Below, one piece after another: positions 1 through 13,479 of a DNA stretch of 64,000 bases; position 1 is the first letter of the stretch, and every line of letters starts with the position of its first letter. Below the pieces are notes generated by a model. It saw only the letters and a program-made list of their open reading frames with translations, did no database searches and was not told where the DNA came from. This DNA is from Schistocephalus solidus (Eukaryota > Platyhelminthes > Cestoda > Diphyllobothriidea > Diphyllobothriidae). Where the stretch lies: NCBI GenBank assembly GCA_017591395.1, contig WEDG01001547.1:465793-529792 (forward strand). The letters run 5' to 3'. Position numbers and translations under genes: made by a program.

Positions 1-3000
1 GCGGTGACAGAATGGTAATTTATAAGTTCGCGAAATAATTTATTAACACCAATAGATTCGGCTGTTTACGCCCCTCATCAATTTATATCAGGGACCGAAT
101 ACTTAAAATCTAAATATCAGGACGGAAGGAAAGGCTAACAGCGTTTTTGTTATTGGACTGCCATGTGCCTACATTTTTTTGGCCTGAACACTAGATTGTT
201 ATTTTCCATGAGGCGCCAATCCTCGAATCTCTACCTACCTACCTACGTACCTGGTAGTCAATCACGTTTATCTGCCAACTCTCGGCCCGGTTCCCCCATC
301 ACAAGCTTGCATAAGTTAATTTACTGAAACAGCGTCCCAAATCAGCCCTCTGCTGAGTATGCATATCGGTAGAAAAAATTTTTTCGCTATTTATCCATAT
401 CCCTACATACAGCTTCATTTCTGATGGTATTGAACATGCGATTTTCAAGTAGCGTCAATATGTAGATGACCAGGGTCACAAGATGACGCTCAATGAACGA
501 TACTCACACGCCGCAGGAAATCATTATGTCGCAAAGTAATCGTGGTTACCGTGACCGTACATTACTTTCAACGCCTGTAGTGTGTCTGACGGTATGCCGA
601 TTAGAGCGTGCCAGTTAGCCTTACATGGAGAGGTTTGGGAGGCCCGCGCGCCTGCAAGAGCTAACGGTAAATTTGTTTCCTGCCTGTCATATCAGTATTC
701 TGTGACACGTACCAACCACAACAAGGAATGGCGAGCCAACTCGGGAACTGGTATATTGCCAGGAATTGGTATTTGTTATCTGCCTATCAGACACGATGCA
801 GGCACAGTTTCTGCAGATGCGTAACTTCAACCTGTACGTCGAGCGAGCTGTCAAGCCCTTAACTCGGTTAAACGCAACTATTCCGATCTGCCTCGTTAGG
901 TACGACCCATGTGCCTTTAATTTCGCTACTCCGTCTGACGGTAATGATTTTTTAAAATTCATTTTCCAAAATTGGTCCTTCTTATCCCTCGAAGATGTGA
1001 TATATTCTAGCCTCTTGACATTTAAAATCCTTCACTTTATCCTAGCTTTAGCGTTGACAAGTTTAATCTCTAAATCTCTTGCAGTTTTCTATAGGACTCT
1101 AATCTGTGTTAGCTCCAAGTAGCTGCGCCAAAAAGCTACGACCGTAAACCACCTAGATCTTACTTCAATGCATCTTAGTGAAATTGGTAGGTAGGCCAAA
1201 ACGCCACTTTAATGGCTTCATCCGCAAGGACTTCATCTGAGATTATTAATGCAACAGCTTCCTGAATCTTGCAATATAAATCCTAGGGTAGCATTCTCTT
1301 AATGACCCAACCCTAGGATCAAACCAAACTCATCTTTATTGCTTTAAACACGCGGACCTTGTGCTGAGCAATCTAAGTCTTATCGAAGCTCTGCGGAGTC
1401 CTGACTTTAGTTGACTCGTTTGAAACACGTACAAGAGCGAAATCTTTATCATCAACGGAAGTAAGGTAAGCTAGAGTAGGGCAAAAACCCGTACCTCATA
1501 ACCGGGGTCTTCGGTCGACAAGGCACCATGTAACTCAAAGGACAGCACAGTACGCGTGCAGTCTACCAAAACCACACCTATGCACAGATGTTGGGCGTAA
1601 CCGTAGCAGTTCAAAGGAACATACTGTAGTTACCGCAGTCCTACCCCCAAGATAGCCAAACATTAATGTCGAACGCAGACTGTGCAACAGACACTGATAT
1701 CATTCTACATACGCTAAACTCTATCACTAGAATATGCTTAAATAATTCGATGTCAGTAGGTCGGTACCCGAGTGTAATTTACTCACCAGCAAAACCAAGA
1801 ATCCGGTTGATGACGTAGCTGAACAGAATGGGCGGCAAGAAAATAAGACAGCAGTTGTCTCGCGCATGCGTTGAGTCCCAGCATGGGGAACCTGCGCTGC
1901 CCCTTCTTAACCCGCCCCCATACACCACTCCGTGCTACAAGGGTAAGGCGGTCAAAAGGACTGGGGAGGGGTTGGCGTCGGCGCGCGGTGACCGGCAAAG
2001 CCATGCGGCCAGTTTTTTTCTGCCATCTTACCCTTTTCGAACCAGGCTTCATCAAAAGATAGCTTGGGCAGCCTCTCCAGCCGCGGCATACGGCGAACTT
2101 GATAAGTACGCTGGCTGCACGTTTGAATCGACCATATGCTTCCTCTTTTCCTCCTCAATCTTTTCCACATCAAACCGACTAGAAGTGATGGGACTGTGAA
2201 CGCAGCATCTAACGTTGTTTCAGCCTCCGTCTAACGCACATCTCAGGCGCCTGTTAGCGTGCAGCGCGAAAAAACGCAGCCTGTTGAACGCCTGTCACGT
2301 TTTTTTCCTACCTACATCTATTTTTAACGCACTAATGCAGCCAATTTTTTATTTGTTCGGGGACAAACAGTCCAAACCCTTAACATAACAGTGTGTCAGG
2401 TGCTCGCGTAAACATCGGACAAATTACTAGCCCGTTTGAAGAGTTTACTTTAGTTCCTTACCTAGCATCCCTTTATTCTGTCCAGATCTCTCATGCTATA
2501 GGCAAGTGTTCGGTACACTGCTGGTTGATGGTTCCTGCAGAGTAATTTATCCTTAATTAATCAGCTTTAATCTCTATATGTTCACCCTGCTTTTTTGCCT
2601 CTGTCTCAGTTCACCAACCCTGAATGAAAAGAGCGAATAAAGAAGGACAGTTATTACTTTTTCTATCTCTCAGTTGACAATTTTCCCAGTTAACCGACTA
2701 CCGTATATCAGCAGTCCTTTGATAAAGAAATTGAGTGTGTTAGCTGTGTGGCCGAATTGCATCCTTGATGCCGCGCGAACATTTTATGATTGTTTTACTG
2801 ACTGCGTTTCAAAAATTTACTTCGGTTGAAGAAAGTCAATATGCGATTTTCCATGATCTGTTGTGTCATTAGTCGTTTTCTGTTTATATAGGTTATTCTC
2901 AATCGGGATACCAATGTGCACTGCGATCCCAATCTCCTACCCCAGCCCAATCACGTAATGCTTAACCATATGTACGCTCTGTCTATAAAGGTAAGTCACG

Positions 3001-3390
3001 GTACATATTTGTCCTTACCTTTTTTGGCACCGACTGTCTTTCATCCGTCATATAAAACGTCTTCAGCATGGCAAATTTGGCTAAGGTTGTTGTTATCATT
3101 TTTATAGTAAGGGAGTTAAGGTATGCCCGGCTGACCAGGACTACCTCGTCATTTTTAGTAGTATTTCTCAAGCATTCATTTTTCTTGACTATACACCCAC
3201 CTACCCAATCGAGTTCCAAAGCAACGGGATGCTCACATTCCGTTCTACAATTATGCTTGAGCAGTGAATGTCGCCACTCTAACGTAGCAGCTACTATTCC
3301 CCCGCGAAGACGGGTCCCGTCTAATTATCTCTTCAGCAAGCCGTCCGACATGTCCAAAGATAGCCTATATTGGAACTACTTGTATTGGTA
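1..3390. other. Non-coding stretch, no gene recognised
   Basis: No ORF here shows a recognisable domain or a codon pattern I would defend. There is a CTAC repeat near 230-250. A 10-bp inverted repeat (ATCCTAGGGT at 1280-1289 and its complement at 1310-1319) encloses a 20-nt loop. A GC-richer patch at 1780-2060 is open in several frames but matches nothing I know. Confidence 0.5.
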
Positions 3391-3399
3391 CTGCGTTGA

Positions 3400-4560
3400 T
3401 CACGCCTGATCTGGCCAGCCTCGATGATATCGCGTGGCGATCTGCGACAGCAAATCTGGCTCGCCAGCGACGGAGACCGAATTCCGAAGGTTCACGAACC
3501 ACTTCCATGTCTTGATGAACTGTCTCCAACCAGGTTTTGCGTTAACCCCATCATTGACGTCTCTAAGTGAGAATCGGGGCCAGATTGGGGGCAGTGACAC
3601 TTAGCTGGTGAGGAAGTTGACAACTAAAGTGCCCAAACTACCTCAGTCGTCTTTCTTGGATGCCGTGGGATGTCATTACGATTATGTCGTAACGAGTGTG
3701 GACTGTCCATTTGAGACGAAATCGGTGTACTTCCCTCGAAGGATGGTTATCAAATAACTGGCTTTCGCTCATCTTCCACGCACCTAGCGCACATAATAAA
3801 GAAGGACTGACTGAACGGTATACAGGAATCTTTGTGGCAATGGTGATTTCACGTCGGATCCCTTGCCCTTCCTAGGCCTCGGGCTACCCAGCAAGCTGCA
3901 TCGATTTGGTAGACAATGTCGACCTTGCTCATTCCATTCGGTAGCAGCCTGGCCCGAGGTATTGAAACTGTCTGCTTCAAGTTGGCAGCACTATTCTTCA
4001 GAGGTGCCTTCTCCCGGTCTGGGATGTTGTGGTCCTCCCACCGTTGATGGATCAGCCGACCGATTTAGCAACCTCATTCACCCGTGACGCCATAGACTAC
4101 AGATCACTAAAGCGTAGTCAAGATCAGTCAGCCCTCATCCGGGGGAAAAGTCGTCAACCGTCATCCTCGTGTAAGGTCTTCCTGAGAATTCAGAAAGGAA
4201 ACAACCTTTTTGAACCGTAGACCGAATACCGAACGGTTGAAAGAGATTGTTATGGACCAAAACTTGCCCAGTGGTGTAGCGGTAGTAGGCCTTGACCGTG
4301 GTGGGTACACCATCTAGCGCCATTATCCACCACAGCGGCTCAAAATGGACGGAATCGAACGCGTTGGCGAGGCCAATAAGGTAGACAGTCATTTGTTTTA
4401 GTAACTGTGGCAGAACCGCAACTGAGACGGTCCTCAATGAAGGCGAGATGCAATTTAACGAGGCTCTTGGGCCGAACTAATTCATCCTCGCGGACCATGT
4501 AACCGTAATACCTTCGTGCTTTGCTAGACAACGATCTTGTTAGTCATTATAACTTTTAAA
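3400..4560 (-). pseudogene. Decayed non-LTR retrotransposon reverse transcriptase
   Basis: Translated on the minus strand across frameshifts, the stretch follows a LINE reverse transcriptase common in flatworm genomes. At 4400-4230 it reads LANAFDSVHFEPLWWIMALDG then VPTTVKAYYRYTTGQVLVHN, close to the RT palm block before the catalytic YADD. Further down come LTDLDY (about 4125), QLEADSF (about 3980), the C-terminal TDFVSNG block (about 3710) and a final KTWLETVHQDMEV-like block (about 3500). Several stops and frameshifts interrupt it. No TSD was found and the 5' part beyond about 4560 is uncertain. Confidence 0.75.
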
Positions 4561-6730
4561 AATCAACAAAAAATTACGGTACTACGGCACGTCGAGAGTT
4601 GCTTATTATCAACTAAGGCTTCACTCCTCATCGGGCACAATCGTAGATGGAAATTTCCACCACTGGTTCCAACTACTTCAGGGAAAATCCCCTCCATTGG
4701 TGGATGGACGCTCACTGGTCGATTACGGGGCTAACTCGTCCCATTTGGTCTTGGGACTTACTCTTGAGCCTCGTTAGTAGCTGCGCCGTGGCTAGTATTA
4801 TAGGCAGATTAGCATTGCCGACAAAGACAACCCCTCCGCCAAGCCACCCCACGCAACAGCTGTTCGGTGAACCTGGACCTTTTGGTGGCCAGAGGACTAT
4901 GACCGAGGCGGTCTAATTGGACGAGCAATCTCCCGCCTAGTTTGTGGAGGGTGCATTTGGAAGGAAGGTGAACGTGCACGGGAGCGCGTGTAGTGAGGTG
5001 ACCTGTCGCAGTGCAGGAGGACTTGAGCGAAATTTTATCAACCGTACCGCTCAGTCCTCGGTATTAACTGTCCAAGCAGTCAAATCAAATTTTGTGCATT
5101 ACAGTTACAGACGATCGTTTTCAGTGAGCATACGGAGGCGTTACCTGGCCATGGTGCAGCCATGTTTGCCGTGAAAAAAGCATATGCGTTCATGTAGTTT
5201 CAGTCGGTTACCCAGCACACAGCTGAATGAACTGCCATCCCTGCGTCCTCTTTGTGCCCCGCGACTGCTAGCTACGCCTATACCGCTTTCAGCGCGCGTA
5301 AACTTTCCGCCTGTGGAATGCACGCGCTAACCACGTGATCATTACGACTTACTGGCAAATGGAATATACGCGAACATTCAGCCTTGAGGACGGCTAATCA
5401 TGTCTCGACTGACTGGCTTCCAAACAACACTTAGTCATCCGCTCCCACATCATCCCAGTGGAAAAACGCGTGCGCAGGGCCGACTGTGTGCTGAGGGCTC
5501 TGACCACCACAGCTCCGGTACTGAATACATGCCTCCGACTGGTATCTTTCCCGTTCTCTTTCAAAACCTGGCTGGACTTGGATTACTGCGGCGGCTGCGT
5601 TGCACCCGCTGGACGTATAGCTTTTTGAACTGGTGCTTAACTTTTCGACTAATATGACCGGCTTTGGCGAATCAGGCAATAAAGTAGACGATCGCCGACC
5701 AACGTAAACCACCCCTCTTGATGAAGACATACACTACTTAAGAAGGCAGTCCTATGTTTAGCCGCAGAATACGCGCACAGGGCTGCTTTATTCAAGCGAT
5801 AATTCACTAGGTCCTATTGAGTCTATCTGAAACTGAAGTTCAGGAAGATCTCGTCGCATCTCCGTTTTTGGTGCCCGATCTTTCATGTAAACTTTTCGGG
5901 ATTGTGACCTGGATACTCCATACCTAGCAGTTGATAGCGAATTTCGACCGTTAATATTGTGGTCACCATTTGAAAAGATCGTGTTAATATTTGTATCCAG
6001 GTGGTAAAACGGTTCATGCAAATTTTACCACACCGGGCTATGTTATATTTATTGGGCAAGGAATAAACGCGGGTCCTGCAGCACGCCGTTGTGCTAGGAC
6101 GCTGTGTTTAAGACACTAAAACTTTAATTACTTTTTTAAGTTAATTTTAAACTTTCCCCCGGTAACCACTGTGGCAGTGAGAGCGTTTAACATAGACTCT
6201 AAACGTACGCAACTTCGCATAACAGTGGTTCCAACAGTGCTTCACCGGCAAAGAAGGCATCTCCGGGGGCCGAGTATACCCGGGCGTGTCTCCCTGCCAG
6301 CACATGCTGCCAGACTGCGTCGAATCCCTCGGAGTAGTTTCGCCAGCCATTTATATAAACAGTTGACTTGTCACGCACCCCACACATGTCTGCCCTTCTT
6401 TATAGCAGCACCTTATTTCACTGCACCTGCACTTCACGGTGAAGCCAGTAGATGCCGTTCATCCCCTCCACCCCCCTAATGACACGGTAATTTAAGGGCC
6501 GGACCTGCAAACTGAATCTTCGTTACCATGAGTGGGTCAAAGGAATTATTCATATCTGCCAAAATCTTCTACTAATTAATTGTGCCTGGTAGTCATCTGG
6601 TGGATTCTAGATTGATTGCCTAGGAAATCCTGCTTGGGCAGTCAGCTTACTGTATCAGAATTGATGGATTCCATACGTAGCAGTAGGCTGGGTGGGTAAC
6701 TTGACCCAAGTGTTATTAAACTCACGGCTC
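4561..6730. other. Stretch without a supported gene
   Basis: Moderate-GC sequence. 4561-4930 may be a further decayed 5' part of the reverse transcriptase pseudogene, but I could not fix its frame. From 5000 to 6730 I see only short open frames without domains. Confidence 0.4.
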
Positions 6731-6736
6731 CCGGTG

Positions 6737-6825
6737 AGGCCTCGTAGCTCAGTTGGCTAGAGCTTTGGTTGTACTTAAGCCTTCCATTGCTGGCGTGGGT
6801 TCGAGTTCCACCGAGGCCGCCGAGT
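6737..6825 (+). repeat. tRNA-derived SINE head or tRNA pseudogene
   Basis: A tRNA-like fold can be drawn. The acceptor arm GGCCTCG pairs with CGAGGCC and the D arm is GCTC…GAGC. The anticodon stem is imperfect, with a possible loop GTACTTA. The T arm is GTGGG-TTCGAGT-TCCAC. The A box (TAGCTCAGTTGG) and B box (GGTTCGAGTTCC) of an RNA polymerase III promoter are present. The variable region is odd (about 12 nt). A second diverged copy at 13846-13935, also followed by GAGTTTTTCAC, argues for a SINE and not a working tRNA gene. Confidence 0.65.
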
Positions 6826-6829
6826 TTTT

Positions 6830-9470
6830 CACAACCCGTGTTATCGGCCTCAATATTTATACGTGCTCCTAATCGTTTGCAGTCGATGATAGTTTATTGT
6901 ACTTCAAAACTACCATCGTCATGATGTGCTTAAAAACCTGTCACAGAACTTGTACCTTAGACCGAAGATTATGCTTTCTATGCCCTACGACTTCTGTTGT
7001 TTGTGAGTTTTATTCTTATTCCAGCACGTTTTACCACTTCGCCCGCCTCCCCTCCCCATTGTAGGATGGAGTCATTGTTCTCTCGGCCATATCTCGGTAC
7101 CGACAAAAGTTTGTCTCCACAGTCCTCTACAAACCCATCTGATTGAGGCACCAGCAACTCCTGCTCCTGCCGTTGGCCTCACTTCTGACTACTCGGATTC
7201 GTGCACTCACATCTGCTCGTTCCTTTTGTTATTTTTAACCCCCACTCCTACCGCTGCTGCTGCTGCTACCGCCTCTGGGCGTTTGGCTGTTCCCGTGTGT
7301 TTACCTTCCTCTCTTGAGAATAATTTGTCTGCATTGCTACAGACGTCATACGAACCCGCTTCTAGGCGAACGAGCTGCACGAACGCGCGCTGTATTTGTT
7401 CTTACATATCTTTGTAAATAATCTCCTTGTTCTTCATGTGTTGAGTTAAATTTTGGCAAGTTTTGTATTGTCTCTTGGACTCTCAAAGACCCTACCCCCC
7501 CCTTGCTACCACTTTTCCTACATCTCCCGGCGCACTTCCTTCGTTTTCCGAGTTATATGATTGAAAATGCGACTCCACATTTTTCCGCTCTGGTGCTGTC
7601 TTCCATCTTTACGCACATCATACTGTTCCTCAAATCAGATTTGTTTGATTAGACTCTCGTATGTTTAATTTTTGCGTATTGCAGTAAGAGTTTACGGTAT
7701 AAAGAAGGTAAATCTTGAGGGGAAGGTCCGGTAGATTTGTTGTCTCGTCTGTTTCTCAGGTTTTGTTCCTTGAAATTCAATGCGTTCACGAATACCTTGT
7801 GATACCTGGCGATGGCATCAAGTTGGCATGCCCGACGAGAAATGACCTTGAGTACTCTGATTTGGCAGGGAAGGTTGGTCAACTGCAAAAACTTCGCTCA
7901 GCAGTTGTGTGCTTGACAGACTGCAGTCCAGAGAATCCATACGCGATGCTGTGATGCAGTTAAATTATGTGAACAAATAAGACGCAAACTCAAAGGTAAA
8001 ACTGGGTGACCGCATCACGTGCTGGGTGCCAGTCCCACCTGACAGAACCCTAATTCCCATTCGGCAGCATTGCAAGAGACAGTTGACCAGTGCTACTCCC
8101 GATGAACAGGAAAGAGTCAAACTCAGTTGCTTCCAGAGATCGCATTCTCCAAAAATTATGTCAAACCCGTTTTGTCCGTCCGACCGACCGAAACAAACGT
8201 TGCGACGCAAATTAGTAATCCACAGGGGCCCCACGTCTCACTGTGTACGTGTTTTCGCTTGGACGCGGAGTATAGAATAGTAATGACCTGCTATTGGGTA
8301 AAGAAAGTCCGACACTTGTCTCGCGCAGGGTTCTGGTTAGGCAAAAGGCCTGAGTTCACCCACTTTCATGGCTGATGAGCGGAGAAGGAAGTTACTGGCA
8401 AGCTACAGTAGCTGTAGCATCTCTTTAAAGTGTGTTTACAGCTTAAGCGAGTACGTAGTTGGGGTTGTAATGATAATTCGCGTGCAACGTGATCCGCAGA
8501 TGTTTCAGTCGCGAAAGAGTGCCGGCCTTCGAACGAGCTTCTCTCCTGTCGCTTGCGATATCTGCTCTGAAAATAACTACTTAAGTAGTATGAATTTTCC
8601 CATTTATTTTTGGATGCTCTTATAAATTCAAGTCTACTTTACAGAGCACATGCACCAAAGTATTCTTTCTGCACTTATTTGGTAGCAAAGCACATCTTCC
8701 TTAAAGATTATTTTTGAAAGCAGGGTAGTTTTCGATTTTGCAAAAACTTCTAATTTTTGTATGGTTAAAACTGCGATATGCCTATTTATAAGGCATCGTG
8801 TCTGTCCATTTTATACTGCTTCTTTAAGATATAAAATATGGTGTACTTCCACTTATATGACGTCCTAATAATGCAAAGAAATGTATGATTTTACATACAT
8901 GGGAAATATATGGTTTGGAATTTGGGAATCCAGAATGCAAGTGTAACAACCGTCCTGATTCGAACTTATTCGGTTATTGAAAAGTTTTTTTAAACCGAAT
9001 GATGGTAGATTAAATAAAAAAACTCCAGGCGTTTCCTGGCATGACCGTGGCTCCTTCGGTTTCATTAAATTATGAAGGGAAACTTGTCATGCACGCTGAG
9101 GATTTAAAAGTCGCCCATCGATACAGGCAGATGGTCATCTCGTGCCAGAGCATTGAATAAACCGGTAGCGAACAACCATTCACGTATAAACTCCCTGGTC
9201 TTATTTACAGCCCCTATTGCACGGAAGAGGATAAAGCTTACAACATGTCACTATTCTCGCAGACATTGAAATGTGCTCTAGGATGTTGTCATTTGCCGTG
9301 TTGCATTTTTTTCTCCTGTGTAACCTCAGCAAGGAAGCAGACTCCTACCATCCAAAACATGACACGGTTGTAGAAGTATTATTCGCTGTTTCTTCGATCT
9401 CTGCTGCATTCTTGCTCGGTAAGATACATGAAATAGAACACCCCTACTAATGCAATGGTACCTGGGCGAA
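6830..9470. other. Stretch without a supported gene
   Basis: Contains a short (GCT)n-type run near 7253-7268 coding only for poly-Ala by chance, pyrimidine-rich patches at 7040-7560, and AT-rich sequence after 8600. A small palindrome (GCTACAGTAGCTGTAGC) lies near 8401. No gene is recognised. Confidence 0.4.
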
Positions 9471-9474
9471 ATTC

Positions 9475-9850
9475 GCCTGCCCAAGCCTTAGCCCTGGCTC
9501 TAACTTTAATCGCCCAAAACTAGGGAAGTTCCTATTCCCGTGTCTTGCCGTTTATTCCAATAATGCCTGAAAAACCGGCATAAAATATTACTATAATTCC
9601 ACCTATAGTTGTAAATGATCCGAATTTCTTTTATGGTCCTCGGTAGGGCACGGAAATGCGAAAACCCCTCCCGCGCTATACTGGTGGTCTTACCCTAAAT
9701 TCCACGAAATTTTAATGTTTCGGTGTCCTTGCCGTAAAACGGTTACCACAACCCTTGGCTTACCCCCAAGCCTAACGTTTAGCCTAAGCTTACCGTAACC
9801 CAAACTTAGCCCTATCTCTGATTTACAACCTAGCCCTAATCTCCCAGCAC
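9475..9850 (+). repeat. Degenerate telomere-like repeat island (C-rich strand)
   Basis: Scattered AGCCCTAA, AGCCTAA and CCCTAAT units separated by other sequence, all with the C-rich strand on plus. It resembles eroded TTAGGG telomeric repeats. Similar islands occur at 33815, 43668, 51600, 56705 and 57385. A CTATTCCCGTGTC word near 9532 recurs next to the 43668 island, so the tract may belong to a small mobile element. Confidence 0.5.
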
Positions 9851-9859
9851 ATAGCCACC

Positions 9860-11655
9860 TGCGTTACCAGCAATTCCTCTTTCCGGGTCCTGTCATAGGA
9901 GGGGGCAGGGAAATGCCCATCTCGTACACCACAACATATCACTGGGAAGCCTCGGCAGAGACCTGAAACGAGGGTTACCATCGTAGGCCTCATTGGTTCG
10001 CCTAAAGTAGAGCCGAAGAAAGAAGGTTAAGGAGACAATCTTGGTGGGTTTAGTAAACAGTATGGTGTATCGTCATTTCAAGGGAGAGTTGAAACGATTA
10101 AACAAACAAGAGCAGCTGAGGGGGACTTTTTCAGTGTAGTGCTTGGAAATGAAGCGAAGCCTAAAGACTGCCTAGGTTTGGAGCTAAGACACCTAACTAC
10201 TTTCACTTTCAATACTGACTAGTACGTGGAGGACCCAATTTAAAGCAGACAATTATTAAAAATGTATGTAAAGTTGTGTGTAAGGTACAGCAAATGCCTA
10301 GACTTAGGTCGAAGGGACAGTGGATTGATCACAGAAGAGGTACCGATCCAATAATATAGGGCAGTCAACAAGAGGAGGCCTAGGGGCTAGATGTAACGCG
10401 AAATGACAAACTAAGATAATCCCTCTGCCTTGCAGCCAATACATATTTAAGAACAGCCAGTTTTCATCCATCAGTATCAGATGCTGACAACCGAGTAAAG
10501 TTTAATACATTTGACAATTTTTTCTTACCGTTCTTCGCAAATGAAGTAGTATTCATTCTCCAAAAAGCGGTTAGTTTTCGACTCTGTCTTCCATAAACCT
10601 TATCCAAAAATAATTGCTAATCAAAGTCACTCTTTTCACCTTCATTCCACCCAGACTTGTCAGAGTTTTCAATTTTATTTTCATGTTTGTTCAAAATTTA
10701 TTTGAACTTGAAATCTTTCTTTTCTCTTGGAAGCCGGTGCGTATAAATCCCACCCACATAACCGCTAGGGCGACGTCGATGCGTAATCACGCGCACATAA
10801 GCTTGACGTGTATCCTTGAAAAAGTCACGGAGAGGGTTGGAAAGCGTGATTTGATCGACTTCCTAGCCACCAGAAACCATCTAACTGCGAACACAGATGC
10901 CGGAGGGCAAAATCTTGCTCAGCTTTTTGCTATCTATTTGGAGTTGGACCTGGACGCTCCGAGACAGGCAAACTGTCCATCGTGTCTGCACTGACTTTCA
11001 AATGTATTTCGTTATCTGCCACACTAGTAGCTGGTAAGCAAGATTTAACCAGGCAGAGAAAGAGGAAACATCCTAAAATTATAAAATGGCAAAGGCAATG
11101 AAATAAGCAGAACATACTTATGCCGTATAAATTCGTCACTCCTTATCCATTTGCGTACGGTTATTGTTTATTAATTTAATAAGATAACCTGTTCAACAAG
11201 ATCTCTAGAATCTGATCCTCAGATACGATCGAGCATGAGATACGTTTCCTGAGGAAAGGTTCCCTTGGAAACGGGTTTCTTTAAAAATTCATTGATAAGC
11301 ATCTTTATCCCAGACGAAAAATTCCTACCAAAATATCCGTACCAAAAAAACCTATGAATACATTCCTCTCTTTCAAGGCCGCTAGTTTTTCAAACGCGAT
11401 CGAGTGACGGTTTTGATGCGCGATTGAACATACGAACGCCGCCCCTAACTTGATGTTCGTACGCACTACATCGGCTATTCCAGTTAGCCAAATAAATAAA
11501 TTCTAACTATAAGCGGCAGGTCGAACAGTATTCATGAGTTTACGTGTGGTTTCTAATGAAGATACATTTGGTGCGTCGAAAAAGACCTGGCCGACTCCAC
11601 CCACCTGTTTTTTTTAGTGACTGTGTGCGCAGGCCGCTCGAAACACCACTAGAAT
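9860..11655. other. Stretch without a supported gene
   Basis: AT-rich to mixed sequence. An open frame at 10614-10994 (126 codons, plus strand) begins hydrophobic and Phe-rich and ends in a more ordinary composition. I recognise no domain and no splice-linked partner, so I do not call a gene. Confidence 0.4.
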
Positions 11656-11659
11656 GGCC

Positions 11660-13268
11660 GTTGCGCATACCCTCAAGTTGCGGTGACAAGGTGGAAGTGG
11701 TCCGCCTCGATCGGGTCAAGGCTGCTGTTGCGGAGTAGCCGACGACCTGCCCAAGGATGAAACTGTGCTGGCCCCATGCTCCTCCACCTCCCCTACCCAT
11801 AGTTCCACCTTCCCATCCTCCTCTTTTCACCCAACTTCCACCACCACCCTGACTTTAACTGTTCTAGTGCTACTAACATTCGTACCACTTGTAGTAGCCG
11901 TCGAGCCCACTTTCCTGACTACCTTATCACTCAAGTGTTTTAACATTTATCTTCGGCGTCGCTTTTAAATCGGCCTTCTCTCGTGAACGGGGGTACTGAG
12001 GTAGCCTTTTGCCAACTTTTATTTCTACGCACCATGTTGATAATAATGCTATTTGTTACGCGTTGCGCGTACCCTCAAGTTGCGGTGACAAGGTGGACGT
12101 GGTCCGCCTCGATCGGGTCAAGGCTGCTGTTGCGGAGTAGCCGACGACCTGCCCAAGGATAAAACTGTGCTGGCCCCATGCTCCACCACCTCCCCTACCC
12201 ATAGTTCCACCTTCCCATCCTCCTCTTTTCACCCAACTTCCACCACCACCCTGACTTTAACTGTTCTAGTGCTACTAACATTCGTACCACTTGTAGTAGC
12301 CGTCGAGCCCACTTTCCTGACTACCTTATCACTCAAGTGTTTTAACATTTATCTTTGGCGTCGCTTTTAAATCGGCCTTCTCTCGTGAGCGGGGGTACTG
12401 AGGTAGTTTTTTGCCAACTTTTATTTCTACGCACCATTATGATAATAATGATATTTGTTACGCGTTGCGCGTACCCTCAAGTCGCGGTGACAAGGTGGAC
12501 GTGGTCCGCCTCGATCTGGTCAAGGCTGCTGTTGCGGAGTAGCCGACGACCTGCCCAAGGATAAAACTGTGCTGGCCCCATGCTCCTCCACCTCCCCTAC
12601 CCATAGTTCCACCTTCCCATCCTCCCCTTTTCACCCAACTTCCACCACCACCCCGACTTTAACTGTTCTAGTGCTACTAACATTCGTACCACTTGTAGTA
12701 GCCGTCCAGCCCACTTTCCTGACTACCTTATCACTCAAGTGTTTTAACATTTATCTTCGGCGTCGCTTTTAAATCGGCCTTCTCTCGTGAACGGGGGTAC
12801 TGAGGTAGCCTTTTGCCAACTTTTATTTCTACGCACCATGTTGATAATAATGCTATTTGTTACGCGTTGCGCGTACCCTCAAGTTGCGGTGACAAGGTGG
12901 ACGTGGTCCGCCTCGATCGGGTCAAGGCTGCTGTTGCGGAGTAGCCGACGACCTGCCCAAGGATAAAACTGTGCTGGTCCCATGCTCCTCCACCTCCCCT
13001 ACCCATAGTTCCACCTTCCCATCCTCCTCTTTTCACCCAACTTCCACCAACACCCCGACTTTAACTGTTCTAGTGCTACTAACATTCGTACCACTTGTAG
13101 TAGCCGTCGAGCCCACTTTCCTGACTACCTTATCACTCAAGTGTTTTAACATTTATCTTCGGCGTCGCTTTTAAATCGGCCTTCTCTCGTGAGCGGGGGT
13201 ACTGAGGTAGTTTTTTGCCAACTTTTATTTCTACGCACCATTTTGATAATAATGCTATTTGTTACGCG
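11660..13268 (+). repeat. Tandem satellite, four 402-bp units in A-B-A-B order
   Basis: The same ~402-bp sequence occurs four times head to tail. Anchor ATGs lie at 11774, 12176, 12578 and 12980, exactly 402 apart. Total length is about 1,609 bp, which is four full units. The copies are nearly identical. Units 1 and 3 share GTGAACGGG…GTAGCCTTTTGCC, while units 2 and 4 share GTGAGCGGG…GTAGTTTTTTGCC, so the higher-order unit is an 804-bp dimer. Units 3 and 4 share CCCCGACTTTAAC where 1 and 2 have CCCTGACTTTAAC. Each unit holds a 67-codon open frame with a hydrophobic stretch (VLVLLTFVPLVVAV). Because differences between copies often change amino acids, I read it as incidental. Confidence 0.93.
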
Positions 13269-13479
13269 TCTTCTTTACTCTCATTTACGCATATTTTTTT
13301 CAAGTTGGTGTTTATTAACTGTGAAACTTTACACTCCAACGTGGATCGCAGTATCTATCTGTTTTACCCACTAAATGCGAACGCAGAGGCAGTTGACAAC
13401 TCGGTCAGCTGAACATAGGCCGAAATGGCGCGGAAAATACGATATCCAAGAGTTCAATTACTAAGAACCTGGTGGACAC

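Noticed and set aside
1783..2199. Overlapping ORFs in a GC-rich patch as a gene
   Set aside because: Open on both strands in several frames through composition alone; no domain and no splice-linked partner.
10614..10994. 126-codon plus-strand ORF as a gene
   Set aside because: It has a Phe-rich start and ordinary end, no recognisable motif, no splice partner and no conservation evidence. It remains possible, but I cannot support it.
11774..13174. Four repeated 67-codon ORFs as a tandem gene family with a hydrophobic segment
   Set aside because: Differences between units often change amino acids, and the frame is just one of several open by chance in a 402-bp satellite. There is no sign of coding constraint.
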